Shown: positions 17,203 through 25,178 of the stretch, piece after piece
Layout of the letters: each line of letters opens with the position of its first letter
How positions within the stretch are numbered: position 1 is the first letter of the stretch
NCBI GenBank assembly: GCA_963720235.1
Contig: OY970389.1
Span: 2,914,001 to 2,978,000 of the forward strand
Direction: 5' to 3'
Length of the DNA stretch: 64,000 nt
Source: JACMLC01 sp963720235
GTDB taxonomy: Bacteria > Acidobacteriota > Blastocatellia > Pyrinomonadales > Pyrinomonadaceae
Program-made: the position numbers and the translations under genes
The notes under the pieces: model-generated
Database searches by the model: none
The model's input: only the letters and a program-made list of their open reading frames with translations
What the model was told of the DNA's origin: nothing

Positions 17203-18161
17203 AAGCGATGCCGGACAAGACTACAGAGCGCGCAGAGAATCACGGGCGGAGGAAGACTATCGCGCTCGCTCTGCTCATCCTGTTGGGCTTGGCTGGCGTC
17301 ATCGCGCTCAGTCGTCTTCTGGACCAACAGCGTCCGCCGCTTGATGCGCGGATTGAAGAAGAGCGGCTGTACATGACCGGAAAAACTGTCAAGCGTATGA
17401 GCCTCGGCTTTAACGGTCTAGTGGCTGACTGGTACTGGATGCGCTCGCTGCAATATGTCGGGCGCAAGTTCATGAACCATGAGGGCGATATACAGATTAA
17501 CGACCTCAGGGCATTCGACATGCGACTGCTTTATCCGCTGCTCGACACGGCGACGACGCTCGACCCGCAATTCATGGCCGCTTACTCTTACGGAGCAATC
17601 GTGCTCCCTGCCGTCAACGAAGAGGATGCCATCAAGTTCATACACAAAGGAATCGAAAACAATCCCGGCGCGTGGCGTCTCTATCAACATTTAGGTTACA
17701 TCTACTGGAAGCGCGGCGATTACAAGAAGGCCGGAGAGACTTACGAGGCCGGAAGCAAGATTGCAGACGCGCCGTACTGGATGCGCGAGATGAGCGCGCG
17801 CATGGCCGCAGAGGGCGGCAGCCACCAGATGGCGCGCGAGATTTACACGCACCTCTTTGAGCAGACCGAAGATAAAAATTTGAAAGAGTTGCTTGCGCGT
17901 CGCCTGCTGCAAGTGGACTCGCTTGAAGAGCGCGACGCGATTCGACGCGCGCTGGAAAATTTTCGTGCGCGTAATAATCGCTGTGCTAAATCATGGAAAG
18001 AGTTGGCGGGAGATTTACGCGCCGCACGCCTGCCTAACGGCAAGCCTCTTAGATTGAATGCTGCGGGTGAGCCGATTGACCCGTCGGATGTGCCTTACTT
18101 GTTGGTTGAGGAAAGTTGCGAAGTTAATCTCAGCCGGGAATCGAAAGTGCCGCAGAAATAG
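17199..18161 (+). CDS. Membrane-anchored tetratricopeptide-type protein
   Basis: A 320-residue protein with one N-terminal membrane segment (IALALLILLGLAGVIALS, about 25-45) and helical repeats at about 120-230 (ATTLDPQFMAAYSYGA, NPGAWRLYQHLGYIYWKRGD, KKAGETYEAGSK). The start overlaps the permease stop (ATGA), so it is translationally coupled. A conserved aromatic stretch LVADWYWMRSLQYVG lies just after the membrane segment. It may be an accessory or scaffold of the ABC system; no enzyme motif is visible. Confidence 0.65.
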   Translation: MKAMPDKTTERAENHGRRKTIALALLILLGLAGVIALSRLLDQQRPPLDARIEEERLYMTGKTVKRMSLGFNGLVADWYWMRSLQYVGRKFMNHEGDIQINDLRAFDMRLLYPLLDTATTLDPQFMAAYSYGAIVLPAVNEEDAIKFIHKGIENNPGAWRLYQHLGYIYWKRGDYKKAGETYEAGSKIADAPYWMREMSARMAAEGGSHQMAREIYTHLFEQTEDKNLKELLARRLLQVDSLEERDAIRRALENFRARNNRCAKSWKELAGDLRAARLPNGKPLRLNAAGEPIDPSDVPYLLVEESCEVNLSRESKVPQK

Positions 18162-18192
18162 ATAGCAGTTTTTTTATGAATGCGACAAAAAC

Positions 18193-18280
18193 ATCTCGCG
18201 CACAGGCGCACAGGCGCAAAGGGTTGAATGCTACTTTATCTTGCGAGCTTTCTTTGCGCCTTTGCGCCTTTGCGGGAAAC
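18193..18280. repeat. CGCAAAGGCG-family palindromic element, copy 3 (degenerate left arm)
   Basis: The left arm has decayed to TCTCGCGCACAGGCGCACAG while the right arm is intact (CTTTGCGCCTTTGCGGGAAA). The core reads GGTTGAATGCTACTTTATCTT. It is inside the ABC operon between the TPR gene and the ATPase gene. Confidence 0.88.
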
Positions 18281-18297
18281 CTGCTTTGGTAAAAATC

Positions 18298-19263
18298 ATG
18301 TCTGTTGTCGAGATAGAAAATTTAACTAAGGATTACGAGGTCGGCTTCTGGCGCAAGCGAAAGGTGCGTGCGCTCGATGGCTTGTCTCTCAAGGTTGAAG
18401 GCGGAGAAATCTTCGGCTTTCTAGGCGCGAACGGCGCGGGGAAAACGACTACGCTCAAGCTCTTGATGCGTCTCATCTACCCGACCGAAGGGCGCGCCAG
18501 AATCCTGGGCCACGACATCAGCGATGTCAGCATGCACGCGCGTCTTGGCTACCTGCCGGAAAATCCTTACTTCTATGACTATCTAACGGCGCGCGAATTT
18601 CTGGACTACTGCGCGGAGCTTTTCGGCTACTCGCGCATGGAAAGAAAGCGGCGCACGGAAGATTTATTGAGCCGCGTGCATCTTGATGAGAAGAGTTGGA
18701 ATAAACAGCTTCGCAAATTCTCGAAAGGCATGTTGCAGCGCGTCGGCTTGGCGCAGGCTCTGGTGAATGACCCGGAAATAGTTTTTCTTGACGAGCCGAT
18801 GAGCGGGCTTGACCCGGTGGGCCGCAGGCAGGTGCGTGACCTGATTGCATCTTTGCGTGAGCGCGGCACGACCGTTTTCATGTGCTCGCACATTCTCTCG
18901 GACATAGAGGTCTTGTGCGACCGCGTGGCAATCATGCGCGGCGGGCATCTGGCGGAAGTGGGCAGGCTTGAAGAGTTGCGCGAACGCGCGGGCGACAGGC
19001 ATCGTATTGAGCTGACGATTGCAGGAGCCGGAGCGGAAGCGATTTCTCAAAAGCTCTTGACTCTCGCGGGAGCAAGCGTCTCTCCGACACCGGGCGGCTC
19101 GCGTGTAGAAGTGCCGGATGAAAGAGATGTGGACGCGGCTCTTGCAGCAGTGCGCAAGGCTGGCGGGCGTCTCGTCTCTGTGCAACCCGTCAAGCAATCG
19201 CTCGAAGAGTTGTTCGTGCGCGAAGCAATGGAAAAGAAGAACGTGGAAGAGGGTAAAGGGTGA
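18298..19263 (+). CDS. ABC transporter ATP-binding protein
   Basis: A 321-residue ATPase: Walker A GANGAGKTT, Q-loop region GYLPENPYFYDYLT, signature KFSKGMLQRVGLAQAL, Walker B IVFLDEPMSGLDP, and H-loop CSHILSD, then an extra C-terminal domain as in GldA- and drug-type ABC-2 ATPases. ATG 18298 is chosen; the frame stays open upstream only because the repeat's arm is codable. It energises the permease at 16342. The last codons (EKKNVEEGKG) are formed by the left arm of a purine-rich palindrome that continues into lolA. Confidence 0.9.
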   Translation: MSVVEIENLTKDYEVGFWRKRKVRALDGLSLKVEGGEIFGFLGANGAGKTTTLKLLMRLIYPTEGRARILGHDISDVSMHARLGYLPENPYFYDYLTAREFLDYCAELFGYSRMERKRRTEDLLSRVHLDEKSWNKQLRKFSKGMLQRVGLAQALVNDPEIVFLDEPMSGLDPVGRRQVRDLIASLRERGTTVFMCSHILSDIEVLCDRVAIMRGGHLAEVGRLEELRERAGDRHRIELTIAGAGAEAISQKLLTLAGASVSPTPGGSRVEVPDERDVDAALAAVRKAGGRLVSVQPVKQSLEELFVREAMEKKNVEEGKG

Positions 19264-19365
19264 AAAGGGAAAAAGGAAAAACAGCATTGTTGTCGCATGT
19301 CGGAATTTGTCTTTTGCTCTTAACCCTTTTCCCTCTTCCCCTCTTCACCTCTTCCCCTTCTTCTG
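19243..19365. repeat. Purine/pyrimidine palindrome spanning the ABC-lolA junction
   Basis: A run of A and G only (GAAGAGGGTAAAGGG, then AAAAGGGAAAAAGGAAAAAC; 19250-19283) is answered by C/T-rich sequence (CCCTTTTCCCTCTTCCCCTC region, 19325-19362). The element supplies the last codons of the ATPase and the start and signal-peptide codons of lolA. Confidence 0.65.
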
Positions 19366-19934
19366 CGGATGAGCTTGATTCGTTGATTGCCCGCATCGAG
19401 TCGCGTTACGGGCGTATGCGCGGGCTGGCTGCGGATTTCGAGCAGCGATACAGCGGGCCGGGCGTGCGCGAGAAGCGCGAGCGCGGGAGACTTTTCCTGC
19501 AACGCCCGCGCAAGATGCGTTGGGAGTATCAAGACAAACTGTTCATCGTTAATGCGAGAGATGTCTGGTTCTATACTCCTGGTGACCGCGAGGCGACACA
19601 CGCGGATGCTGCAAAAGTCTCTGACGCGCGCTTCCCTTTCCTCTTCCTTCTGGGCCAGAAAAACTTGCGGCGCGAATTTCGTGAGATAAGTTTGGCCGCG
19701 CAGGATGGAAGCAACAAAACACTCCGGCTCATTCCTAAACGCAAAGACACCGGCATCCGCGAGATTTTTCTGGAAGTGACAGACGATGGACAGATTCTAA
19801 GAGTCAGGCAAGTGGACGAAGGCGGCGCTGTCTCGGATGTCTCTTTGACGAATGTGCGCGAGAATTACAACGCGCCCGCAGAGGCTTTCGAGTTTCGCCC
19901 GCCGACGGGAGTGAATGTGAGAAAGCAAAAATAA
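19260..19934 (+). CDS. lolA: LolA-like outer-membrane lipoprotein carrier
   Basis: A 224-residue exported protein. Residues 1-36 are a signal peptide with the hydrophobic run ICLLLLTLFPLPLF; the mature part has the LolA pattern: ADFEQRYSGPGVREKRERGR, a basic patch RPRKMRWEYQ, DVWFYTPGDRE and the late FLEVTDDGQILRVRQVDE. LolA ferries lipoproteins across the periplasm from an ABC exporter (LolCDE) to the outer membrane. It overlaps the ATPase stop by four bases (GTG start), which suggests the ABC system may serve lipoprotein or lipid export, although the permease is ABC-2 type and not LolC/E. Its signal peptide is encoded within a palindrome. Confidence 0.85.
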   Translation: MKREKGKTALLSHVGICLLLLTLFPLPLFTSSPSSADELDSLIARIESRYGRMRGLAADFEQRYSGPGVREKRERGRLFLQRPRKMRWEYQDKLFIVNARDVWFYTPGDREATHADAAKVSDARFPFLFLLGQKNLRREFREISLAAQDGSNKTLRLIPKRKDTGIREIFLEVTDDGQILRVRQVDEGGAVSDVSLTNVRENYNAPAEAFEFRPPTGVNVRKQK

Positions 19935-19954
19935 AGATGCAGTATTACAGTGAC

Positions 19955-20135
19955 AGCCCCGACAGGGGCGGCATGCAATAGCCCCACGCGTCAGCGCGGG
20001 GTCACGCGCACCGCACACAATCGAGCCCCGTAGGGGCGGCACAATTTGTGTCGCCCCTGCGGGGCTCATTATTTATTTCGTGCTGTAACCCACGACTTAC
20101 GTCGTGGGCTATTGCATGTCGCCCCTGTCGGGGCT
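19955..20135. repeat. Nested CCCCGACAGGGG palindrome, copy 1
   Basis: Outer arms AGCCCCGACAGGGGCGGCAT (19955) and GTCGCCCCTGTCGGGGCT (to 20135). Inside are a pair around TGCAATAGCCC/GGGCTATTGCA, and a central hairpin GAGCCCCGTAGGGGCGGCAC with GTCGCCCCTGCGGGGCTC. The whole gap between lolA and the convergent gene at 20182 consists of this structure; no gene is visible in it. Confidence 0.9.
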
Positions 20136-20181
20136 AACGAAATCAATTCCTTGTTATCTCGCGCCTCATGTTATTTACTTT

Positions 20182-20694
20182 TCACTTAACTCTTATCGCC
20201 GTCACTTCCATCTTGATGTTGGCGCGGTCTGCGTCTTTGCTCATGCCTTCGATGTTGATTTTGACAGGGATGGTCTTGTTATTCTCAAGCTCTTCGATGC
20301 CCGCGAAGGTGTTGGGGATGACGATGACCTTGCGTTCTTTGACGGGATTGCCTTGAAGGTCAACCACCGCGCCGCGCATCTCAAGGCCGATGATGGTCTT
20401 GCCTGTGAAGTTGCGCACGGTGGTGGTCAGTTGCATGACTATATCGCCGATGGGGCGCGCGCTCTCTGTCGCTTCCGGGTCATCAACTTTAATCAGAGCT
20501 TTGTATTTCTCAAAGTCTGGCGAGCCTGCGCGCAAAGCTCCTTCAAGCAGATGCTCGCCGCCGCCGCCGCCCGTTGAAGGGCTCTTGGCAATGTAGATGA
20601 GCCCGCCTATCAAGAGCAGCGAAATGATGACCACCGCTATCAGAACGATTCGTCGCGTGCCGTCTTTTTCCACATCCTGTTCCGTCGTAGCCAT
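20182..20694 (-). CDS. Single-pass membrane-anchored protein of unknown function
   Basis: A 170-residue protein: cytoplasmic N-terminus, one membrane helix (IVLIAVVIISLLLIGGLIYI, about 15-35), a glycine linker (TGGGGGEH), then a beta-rich domain with MQLTTTVRNFTGKTIIGLEM and VDLQGNPVKERKVIVIP, which resembles the FxLYD/DUF2393-type immunoglobulin-like fold. The resemblance is by pattern only. It stands alone between two repeats, convergent with lolA. Confidence 0.55.
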   Translation of the reverse strand: MATTEQDVEKDGTRRIVLIAVVIISLLLIGGLIYIAKSPSTGGGGGEHLLEGALRAGSPDFEKYKALIKVDDPEATESARPIGDIVMQLTTTVRNFTGKTIIGLEMRGAVVDLQGNPVKERKVIVIPNTFAGIEELENNKTIPVKINIEGMSKDADRANIKMEVTAIRVK

Positions 20695-20712
20695 TCGGTG
20701 TTCCTCAAAGAA

Positions 20713-20803
20713 TTTGCGATTTTTGATTTTTGATTAAAAGCGGACTCAAGATTTATTTTATAAAGTCTTTGTCCTTATCCAATCAAAAATCAAAAATCGC
20801 AAA
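20713..20803. repeat. Perfect 23-bp AT-rich inverted repeat
   Basis: TTTGCGATTTTTGATTTTTG begins the left arm (20713-20735), and its exact complement occupies 20781-20803. The arms are tandem GATTTTT units. It lies between two minus-strand genes (the kinase ends at 20871). Confidence 0.9.
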
Positions 20804-20870
20804 TCTAAAATCCATTAGACTCTCGCCAGTCCTATTTGTTCCGCTTAAGCTTGTGTCCTGCAAGTTTCCA

Positions 20871-22532
20871 CTATCGCGCACGCGAGCGCAAGTCTCCTGT
20901 GAGGTTGGGAGCGGGGACGGGTTTTTCCACGAGCGAGCCAGTGCCTGTGCGCTGTCTAATCTGGCGCGGCCATGTGATGCGAAAGCGGCTGCCTTCCTGC
21001 GGCGCGCTGTTGACAACTATCTCGCCTTCGAGCAGCTCGACTATCTTGCGCGTGATGGCAAGGCCAAGTCCCGTTCCTCCATAAGAGCGCGCGAGTTTGT
21101 CGTCAACCTGCCGGAATTCGTCAAAGATATAAGTCAGTGCATCGCGCGAGATGCCTATGCCTGTGTCGCTCACTTCCAAATACCAGCGGGCCTCGTCAAC
21201 GGGCGCGGCTGTGACCTTGATGGCTCCGGCGGAAGTAAACTTGATGGCATTGCCGACCAGATTCGTCAAGACCTGCTCAAGCTTGTGCCTGTCCGTCATC
21301 ACGCGCCCAAGCTCAGGCGAAATGTCCAGATGCAAATCAACGCGCTTGTCCGTAGCTTCCGCTAGATGCTCTTCGACAGTTGCTCTGATGATGTCAGAGA
21401 CTTCGAGAGTCTCCAGATGCAGAGCCGAGCGGCCAGCTTCGAGCCGCGAATAATCCAAGAGGTCGTTGACGAGTTCAAGCAAAGAGCGCGCGTTGCGTTC
21501 CATGCGTGTGACGGCTTCGACCTGCAAGGGCGCAAGCGGCAACTGCCTGTCACGCTCAAGCAGTTGACAGAGGCCGATGATGACATTGAGCGGCGTGCGC
21601 AACTCGTGCGTCACGTTTGTGACAAAGGCTGACTTCAAACGGTCATGCTCGCGCAGCCGGTCATAGGCCGCGACCAGTTCGTCATGTTGCTTGACCTCTT
21701 CCGTGATGTCACGAAAGACTGCGACCGCGCCTTCGGTGTGGCCGCTCTCGCTGATTAAAGGAGTCGCGCTGATGGCAATCACGCGCTTCTCTCCGTCCGG
21801 TCTGATGACCTGTAGCTGTTTGCCCGAAACGCTCTGCCGCTGTTCGAGCGCATGCAGGAAGGGCGTCTCTTCCGGCGCGAGTGCGCGGCCATCCAAATCC
21901 TGTAGCGCGATGTCTGCGATAAATGCCTGCGCGCCGTCGCGCAAGTCCTGACGATTGCGCCCGATGATTTGCGCCGCCGCAGGGTTGACCTTGTAACGCG
22001 CGTGACGGTCTATGATGACAACGCCTTCGTTCATCTGATTAATCAAGCTCTCAAGCTCTGCGGCACGCGCGCGTTCTGCTGCAAAAGCGGAGGTCGCAAG
22101 CTTCTCTGCGCGCACGCGCTTTGAGACTTCCGAGAGGATGAGGATTAATTCGCCGCGCCCAAAACTCTTTTCCGTAGTGGGCCAGATGGTCACGTCCCAG
22201 TAGTTTCCATCTTCCGACTCTGCATTGCCTTCAGCCTTGCGCGCGACAAGGTTAAGAGGCAAGCCATACGTGACGAAAGCCTTGCGCGTCCGGCGCACAT
22301 CTTCCACAACATCGCTGAGGACTGCTAAGCCCGCCGCAGCTTCATACAATCCGCGTCCTGAGAGAGCGCCGGCCTCGCGGCCAACTGCGCGCGCAAACGC
22401 CTCATTGACTTTACGCACAATCAGGTTGGCATCCATCACCGCGACGCCCAAAGGCAAGCCGTCCAAAACTTCTTCGATAAACGCGCCCTGCGTCTGCACC
22501 TCTTTAAACTTGATGTCGAGTTGCGCCGCCAT
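20871..22532 (-). CDS. PAS-PAS histidine kinase, downstream part of a frameshifted gene
   Basis: A 553-residue open frame with PAS 1 (about 20-135, DGLPLGVAVMDANLIVRKVN), PAS 2 (about 160-290, INQMNEGVVIIDRHARYKVN), HisKA with FVTNVTHELRTPLNVIIG (His at about 309), and an ATPase domain with NLVGNAIKFTSAG, DTGIGIS and YGGTGLGLAITRKIVELL. It looks like an intact kinase catalytic part. Its first residues MAAQLDIKF are the end of a HAMP domain whose beginning is in another frame just upstream (22436-23248), so the original protein was one sensor of about 790 residues. The ATG at 22532 could still allow a soluble kinase to be made. Confidence 0.85.
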   Translation of the reverse strand: MAAQLDIKFKEVQTQGAFIEEVLDGLPLGVAVMDANLIVRKVNEAFARAVGREAGALSGRGLYEAAAGLAVLSDVVEDVRRTRKAFVTYGLPLNLVARKAEGNAESEDGNYWDVTIWPTTEKSFGRGELILILSEVSKRVRAEKLATSAFAAERARAAELESLINQMNEGVVIIDRHARYKVNPAAAQIIGRNRQDLRDGAQAFIADIALQDLDGRALAPEETPFLHALEQRQSVSGKQLQVIRPDGEKRVIAISATPLISESGHTEGAVAVFRDITEEVKQHDELVAAYDRLREHDRLKSAFVTNVTHELRTPLNVIIGLCQLLERDRQLPLAPLQVEAVTRMERNARSLLELVNDLLDYSRLEAGRSALHLETLEVSDIIRATVEEHLAEATDKRVDLHLDISPELGRVMTDRHKLEQVLTNLVGNAIKFTSAGAIKVTAAPVDEARWYLEVSDTGIGISRDALTYIFDEFRQVDDKLARSYGGTGLGLAITRKIVELLEGEIVVNSAPQEGSRFRITWPRQIRQRTGTGSLVEKPVPAPNLTGDLRSRAR

Positions 22533-23248
22533 GACATTGAAGCTCTGGGCCAGACTCCGACTTCATCTTCTGTCTCGACGCTCACGCGCTCTTTAAGATC
22601 GCCCGCGCCGAGAGTTGAAGTTGATGAAGCGAGTTTGCGCAGAGGCTTTGTGAATCTGCCGACGGCCCAGATGCCAATCAGGATTGAAGCCAGCAGCGCG
22701 AGAGCCCACGTCACAGTCAGAGCGAGGCCGGATTGCCCTGCCTGCGTATCCGCAGCGACAGGCACGCCGACAGCCACATACCATCCAAACGGCTCGACGC
22801 GCTTGATGCTGGTCATGCGCGTCGTCCCGTCATTCCAGTTGAGATGCGCGGCTACATCGGAAGTCGTATTGCCCGGTTGGAATCCAGGCAGAGGCGTGTT
22901 CGGAAAATTCAGCGGACGCTGCCCGGCATCAAAGACGCTGATGGCTGCGCTCGCACCCGGCACGGCATGTTGCAGCAATCTCTGATAAAGCTCCTGCACT
23001 TCCGCAGGCGTGAGAGCGTTTGCGCCGTTTGCTGTTTGCGGGCGCGTCTCAAGCCATGTCTTGAGCGCGCCGGATACCGCGGCTGTCTCAATGCGCGCGA
23101 TGGTTGCGGCCTGCTCGTTTAAGTTGGAGCGATAGTTATTGAGTTGTATGAGGCTGATGACGAGCAGAGGTAAAGAAAGCGCGGCCAGCATCAAGAGCAT
23201 CTTGGCGCGTACACTGCGAAAAAAATTTACCCGTCCGTTTGGCATCAT
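22436..23248 (-). CDS. Sensor N-terminus (TM-periplasmic domain-TM-HAMP), upstream part of the frameshifted kinase
   Basis: Residues 1-40 include the first membrane helix (MLLMLAALSLPLLVISLI), 40-170 a Cache-like periplasmic sensor domain with IKRVEPFGWYVAVGVPV, 175-195 the second helix, and 196-232 the start of HAMP (RFTKPLRKLASSTSTLGAGD, VSVETEDEVG). After GVW the sequence turns into an arginine/serine-rich non-homologous tail; moving back one base at about 22553 gives LAQSFNVMAAQLD, the proper HAMP end, which joins the downstream frame. The overlap of its ATG with the end of the RsbRD-like gene shows they form one operon. Confidence 0.8.
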   Translation of the reverse strand: MMPNGRVNFFRSVRAKMLLMLAALSLPLLVISLIQLNNYRSNLNEQAATIARIETAAVSGALKTWLETRPQTANGANALTPAEVQELYQRLLQHAVPGASAAISVFDAGQRPLNFPNTPLPGFQPGNTTSDVAAHLNWNDGTTRMTSIKRVEPFGWYVAVGVPVAADTQAGQSGLALTVTWALALLASILIGIWAVGRFTKPLRKLASSTSTLGAGDLKERVSVETEDEVGVWPRASMSWRRNSTSSLKRCRRRARLSKKFWTACLWASR

Positions 23249-23766
23249 CTGTCATGGTCGCTCTCCGGGAAATCCGTCTTGCGGCGGCGCGGAGGCGGCC
23301 AGACAGAGGTTCGGGTCTCGGCAGGTGGCCGCCAGCTAGCGGCATAAATGACCACCGCTTGAGCGATCATCTCATCCACAAAGCGGTTAGCGCATTCCAG
23401 CGCATCTCGTAAATCTCTCGTATCTCCCTGAGCAGCGTTTCTCTCCTCACGCCACAAAAAATCGTTCAGCGTCTTGCGTAGAAGCATCAACTCGCGTGCC
23501 ACTTCGTCAATCAGGACGCCGCCGTGAAAACGCACCTGCGCGTAATCGCGCAAATGCCGCACAACTTCCGCCATCTCGGCCTCGCCCGCGCGCTTGTCCA
23601 AGAGGCGTGCCAACTGGGCCAGAATCTCTGGATAGTTTTCGACAAGTTGCCCGACAGGCAGCATTTCCGGCAACTCCGTGCGAGGCTCGCGGTAAATCTC
23701 ATCCACCAGACGACGGATGATTGCCTCTTGATGCTGGCGAAACAGCTTGGTGAAGAAGTCTGGCAT
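23245..23766 (-). CDS. RsbRD N-terminal-domain-like protein
   Basis: A 173-residue all-helical protein: LVDEIYREPRTELPEMLP, LVENYPEILAQLARLLD and an RFHGGVLIDEVARELMLLRK segment match the RsbRD/RsbU-type N-terminal sensor domain found in stress-signalling proteins. It has no STAS or phosphatase domain. The ATG at 23766 gives MPDFFTKLF; codons before it are made from a repeat arm. It lies between the receiver-domain gene and the membrane kinase gene, overlapping the latter by four bases, so all three probably act in one pathway. Confidence 0.6.
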   Translation of the reverse strand: MPDFFTKLFRQHQEAIIRRLVDEIYREPRTELPEMLPVGQLVENYPEILAQLARLLDKRAGEAEMAEVVRHLRDYAQVRFHGGVLIDEVARELMLLRKTLNDFLWREERNAAQGDTRDLRDALECANRFVDEMIAQAVVIYAASWRPPAETRTSVWPPPRRRKTDFPESDHDR

Positions 23767-23776
23767 GGGAGGTGAA

Positions 23777-23880
23777 TTATTAGTGGGCAGTGGGCAGTTG
23801 GCAGAGAAGAAAGAAATTTTATTACGCAATACGCTTGAGTTTTAACTGCCCACTGCCCACTGCCTACTGCCCACTATTAA
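23777..23880. repeat. GTGGGCAGTGGGCAGT-type inverted repeat overlapping a gene end
   Basis: The left arm TTAGTGGGCAGTGGGCAGTT and right arm CACTGCCTACTGCCCACTAT pair over more than 25 bases. The spacer (about 45 bases) is AT-rich. It separates the RsbRD-like gene from the receiver gene, and its right arm forms the receiver gene's last codons and stop. Confidence 0.88.
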
Positions 23881-24283
23881 CTGCTTGTGCAGGAAGTAAG
23901 CGGGTCAAAAGCGACTCCAACTGGTCGAAATCAATCGGCTTCGTCACATAATCATTACATCCTGCGGCGAGTGCGTCGGCGTGAAAATCCGCAGTATCAT
24001 GCGCAGAGACGGCGACAATCGGCACATCTCGCAACTCTTCGACTTCGCGTATCCGTCGCGTCGCGGCGAGTCCATCCAGGAGTGGCAGGCTCAAATCCAT
24101 CAGAATCAGGTCTGGCCGCTCGCGCTGTGCAATTTTGACAGCTTCCTCGCCATTGATGGCTTCGAGCACATGATAACCGCTCATTTCCAGCAACCTTCTC
24201 ATCATAAAGCGGTTATCTTCAAAATCCTCAACCACCATGACAGTCCGAGGCCCGCCCTTGTCCATTAGTTTTTCTGTCTCCAT
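23864..24283 (-). CDS. Stand-alone response-regulator receiver protein
   Basis: A 139-residue CheY-like protein with the acidic pocket VVEDFEDN, phospho-acceptor Asp63 in LILMDLSLPLLDG, switch Ser93 and Lys115 in YVTKPID. No output domain, so it works by protein contact, perhaps on the RsbRD-like protein or the kinase downstream. The final residues VNSGQ and the stop codon come from the GTGGGCAG repeat, so the original C-terminus was replaced; this falls after the last helix and should not harm the fold. Confidence 0.88.
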   Translation of the reverse strand: METEKLMDKGGPRTVMVVEDFEDNRFMMRRLLEMSGYHVLEAINGEEAVKIAQRERPDLILMDLSLPLLDGLAATRRIREVEELRDVPIVAVSAHDTADFHADALAAGCNDYVTKPIDFDQLESLLTRLLPAQAVNSGQ

Positions 24284-24504
24284 ACGAGTTGATTATGAAA
24301 GTAAGAATTTTAACAGACGTGTCAAATTCACGCTTTGCTCCGATGCATGACTAGCATACGCTCGTCTTTTTTGCTAAGATGCCGCATCGAAACACGACAC
24401 ACAAAGGCATTTAATTTGAGTCTTATCCATACACGCCGGGCGGGCATAATTCTCGCTCAGAGCGCAGACGTTGAGACCCGAAAGGGATAGAGTTCGCGGA
24501 CAAA

Positions 24505-25176
24505 ATGAAGCAATTAACTTCGGAAATACGGGACACAGGCACACTCTTAGACCTTGGGCGAGCCTCTGTTCAGATAGTCCACGATCTCAAAAACCAGCTA
24601 AATGGTCTCAAACTCTATGCCACTTTCCTGCGCAAGCGCATGGAGAAGAACGAGCGGCCCGAAGATGAGCGCGAAACCGTCGCCAAACTCATCGCAGGTC
24701 TTGAGCGCGCGGCCACAGATATGACGACCCTCGTGCGCTACGGGCGACCGATTGAGCTTCATAAACAGAACGCAGTCGCTCTGGGCCAGATACTTTCATC
24801 AATCAAAAATGGCGAAGCGGCGGCAGAGAAGATAGAGCTTGAAATGGCAGACGAAAAGCTTCAGGGCGAGTTTGATGTGGCCGCTCTCTCCGAAGCTTTG
24901 CAGGCCATCACGAAGGGCGCGCTCAACCTACATGGCAATGGCATGCCTCTCAAGATTCAACTGCGCAGAGATGCAAGCAACAATGCAGAGCCGCACGCGC
25001 TCATCGAATGGCAGGGCATCGAGGCCAAAGACAAAGACCAGGATGTCTTTCGCTCCTTTGCAGGCAGCGAAGCCCTGCGCATGTCGCTTGCCGCACGCAT
25101 TATCGAAGCACATCAGGGAACAGCAACACAGCAAGCGGACAAACTGTTAGTTCGCTTGCCGATTAAGGAGAGCTAA
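24505..25176 (+). CDS. Histidine-kinase-like protein with a degenerate ATPase part
   Basis: A 223-residue soluble protein. The dimerisation helix has VQIVHDLKNQLNGLKLYATF with His26 in an H-box-like setting (HDLKN). The C-terminal part aligns in position with an ATPase domain, but the N-box, DxGxG and GxGLGL motifs are not recognisable: EALQAITKGALNLHGNG and FAGSEALRMSLAARIIEAHQG stand in their places. It is three bases before an NtrC-type regulator gene, so it most likely transfers phosphate to, or from, that regulator. It could be a histidine phosphotransferase derived from a kinase. Confidence 0.7.
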   Translation: MKQLTSEIRDTGTLLDLGRASVQIVHDLKNQLNGLKLYATFLRKRMEKNERPEDERETVAKLIAGLERAATDMTTLVRYGRPIELHKQNAVALGQILSSIKNGEAAAEKIELEMADEKLQGEFDVAALSEALQAITKGALNLHGNGMPLKIQLRRDASNNAEPHALIEWQGIEAKDKDQDVFRSFAGSEALRMSLAARIIEAHQGTATQQADKLLVRLPIKES

Positions 25177-25178
25177 GG

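Noticed and set aside
20104..20577. A 157-residue plus-strand frame opposite the membrane-anchored protein
   Set aside because: Starts inside a palindrome and runs opposite a gene with a proper membrane helix and start; no family pattern.
22545..22560. Programmed frameshift in the HAMP kinase
   Set aside because: GGA GTC TGG is not a slippery sequence and a shift within a structural HAMP helix is unlikely to be programmed; a lost base fits better.
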